Below are positions 62,999 to 64,000 of a stretch of DNA of 64,000 bases, in pieces. How positions within the stretch are numbered: the first letter of the stretch is position 1; every line of letters begins with the position of its first letter. The DNA lies in the NCBI RefSeq assembly GCF_006351965.1, contig NZ_CP040932.1:434001-498000 (forward strand). The letters run 5' to 3'. Origin of the DNA: Oceanicola sp. D3. GTDB lineage: Bacteria; Pseudomonadota; Alphaproteobacteria; Rhodobacterales; Rhodobacteraceae. Made by a program: the position numbers and the translations under genes. The notes under the pieces were generated by a model. It ran no database searches, was not told the DNA's origin, and saw only the letters and a list, made by a program, of their open reading frames with translations.

Positions 62999-63376
62999 AT
63001 GTTACTTACAGTCGCAAACGTTGCCTTGGGCGGGGCCATCGGGGCCTCCCTGCGCTACCTTACCGGGGTGGCCACGCTTCGGCTGTTCGGCCCCGGCTTT
63101 CCTTGGGGCACGCTCACTGTCAATGTGATCGGCTCGCTGGTCATGGGGCTCTTCGCTTCTGTCGTTGCCCATCGCGGCGGGCAGGCCTGGGCCCCCTTCG
63201 TGATGACGGGCATGCTCGGCGGCTTCACCACCTTCTCGGCCTTCTCGCTCGATGCCGTCACGCTCTTCGAGCGTGGCCAGCTCGGCACGGCGGGCATATA
63301 CGTGCTGGCCTCGGTTGTTCTTTCCATCCTCTGCCTCTTCGCGGGGCTGCTCATCGGCCGTGGCCTCTTCGCATGA
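62999..63376 (+). CDS. crcB: Fluoride channel CrcB/Fluc
   Basis: 125 residues, four helices. Hallmarks GGAIGASLRYLTG, GTLTVNVIGSLVMGL (pore Asn) and GMLGGFTTFSAFSLD (the Phe-box residues and central Na site). It exports fluoride as a dual-topology dimer. The ATG at 62999 gives the normal N-terminus; the open frame continues 180 bases upstream without conserved sequence. No fluoride riboswitch was recognised upstream. Overlaps the next gene by four bases (ATGA). Confidence 0.95.
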   Translation: MLLTVANVALGGAIGASLRYLTGVATLRLFGPGFPWGTLTVNVIGSLVMGLFASVVAHRGGQAWAPFVMTGMLGGFTTFSAFSLDAVTLFERGQLGTAGIYVLASVVLSILCLFAGLLIGRGLFA

Positions 63377-64000
63377 GCCGCGTCCAGACCCTCCCCGTTT
63401 CCGCCGATGATGCCGGGCAGCGGCTTGATCGCTGGTTCCGCCGCATCTTTCCGCATGTGCCGCAGGGCCGGATCGAGAAGATGTGCCGCAAGGGCGAGAT
63501 CCGGGTGGACGGTGGCCGGGTAAAGGCCGCCACCCGGTTGGAAGAGGGGCAGGAGGTGCGCATTCCGCCGCTGCCCGAGGGCGGCGCGCCAACGCCGACG
63601 AAGCGCAGCACCATCTCCGAGGCAGACGCGAAGATGATCCGCGATGCGGTGATCTGGAAGGATGACCATATCATCGCCCTCAACAAGCCCCCGGGCCTGC
63701 CAACGCAGGGCGGGTCGGGCCAAACCAAACATGTCGACGGGCTGGCCGAGGCGCTGCAATTCGATGCCGAGGACAAGCCCCGCCTTGTCCACCGGCTCGA
63801 CAAGGACACCTCCGGCGTTCTCCTCCTCGCCCGCTCCCGGCGCATCGCCGCAGACCTGACCGCAGCGATCCGCCACAAGGAGACCCGCAAGATCTATTGG
63901 GCCGTGGTCGCGGGCGTGCCCCACCCCTACAACGGCGAAATCAAGTTTGGCCTCGTGAAGGCACCGGGCGGCAGGGGCGCGGGCGAGAAGATGCTCTGCG
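63373..64000 (+). CDS. RluC/RluD-family pseudouridine synthase, N-terminal part
   Basis: Partial: 209 residues are visible and the frame runs off the window. An N-terminal S4 RNA-binding domain (GQRLDRWFRRIFPHVPQGRI, MCRKGEIRVDGG) is followed by the catalytic domain with LNKPPGLPTQGG and the active-site RLVHRLDKDTSGVLLLAR (catalytic Asp). This is the RluC-type layout, which modifies 23S rRNA uridines. Translationally coupled to crcB. Confidence 0.93.
   Translation, partial: MSRVQTLPVSADDAGQRLDRWFRRIFPHVPQGRIEKMCRKGEIRVDGGRVKAATRLEEGQEVRIPPLPEGGAPTPTKRSTISEADAKMIRDAVIWKDDHIIALNKPPGLPTQGGSGQTKHVDGLAEALQFDAEDKPRLVHRLDKDTSGVLLLARSRRIAADLTAAIRHKETRKIYWAVVAGVPHPYNGEIKFGLVKAPGGRGAGEKMLC

Overview
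The window is chromosomal DNA of an alphaproteobacterium, most likely Rhodobacteraceae (roseobacter type). The base composition is GC-rich and nearly every base is coding. The ribosomal and RNA polymerase proteins are alphaproteobacterial in style: short adenylate kinase, RpoB of 1378 residues, L10 with a repeated GAPASNIA segment, L3 with an acidic Ala/Glu tail. A luxR-luxI pair next to rarA and crcB, a rhamnosyltransferase of the type common in roseobacters and a small membrane protein after rplP fit the same assignment. No rRNA, tRNA, CRISPR array, phage or insertion sequence was seen.

Layout. 1-4.4 kb: a tandem pair of PAP2-type membrane phosphatase/transferase genes (the first cut by the window edge), a divergent SDR/AraC pair and a secreted beta-propeller-like protein. 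4.5-7.4 kb: secE, nusG, a small reverse-strand gene, rplK, rplA. 7.5-17.1 kb: a 10 kb insertion between rplA and rplJ. It holds a copper-delivery set (small secreted Cys protein, YcnI-PCuAC fusion, SCO), a lipoprotein, and a probable aromatic-acid unit: a branched-chain-type ABC transporter, a CYP199-like P450, a 2Fe-2S ferredoxin and a MarR regulator. 17.5-27.2 kb: rplJ, rplL, rpoB, rpoC. 27.3-29.8 kb: small membrane protein, DksA/TraR-like zinc protein, EamA exporter, rhamnosyltransferase. 30.2-58.8 kb: the str, S10, spc and alpha ribosomal operons on the plus strand. 58.9-64 kb: a short unlisted gene, luxR, luxI, rarA, a 51-residue gene, a Roadblock-like gene, crcB and the start of a pseudouridine synthase.

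The main point of interest is how the ribosomal superoperon is broken. It is interrupted between rplW and rplB (two unknown genes), between rplP and rpmC (small membrane protein, BrnTA-type toxin-antitoxin pair, 2OG-Fe oxygenase, haem-ligand-less bacterioferritin), between rpmD and rplO (lipoprotein, Tat-exported metallo-beta-lactamase-fold protein, DEAD helicase, ammonium transporter, secreted protein) and between adk and rpsM (an AT-richer membrane protein). The first three breaks have an intrinsic terminator just upstream and a sigma70-like promoter just before translation of ribosomal genes resumes; several inserted genes run head-on to ribosomal transcription. A 23-base palindromic intergenic repeat ending in CCCACCCTAC recurs at the ends of these units.

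Limits. All functions come from reading motifs and from memory of the families. No alignment, HMM or RNA-folding program was run. Promoters are pattern matches only. Terminator stems were paired by hand.
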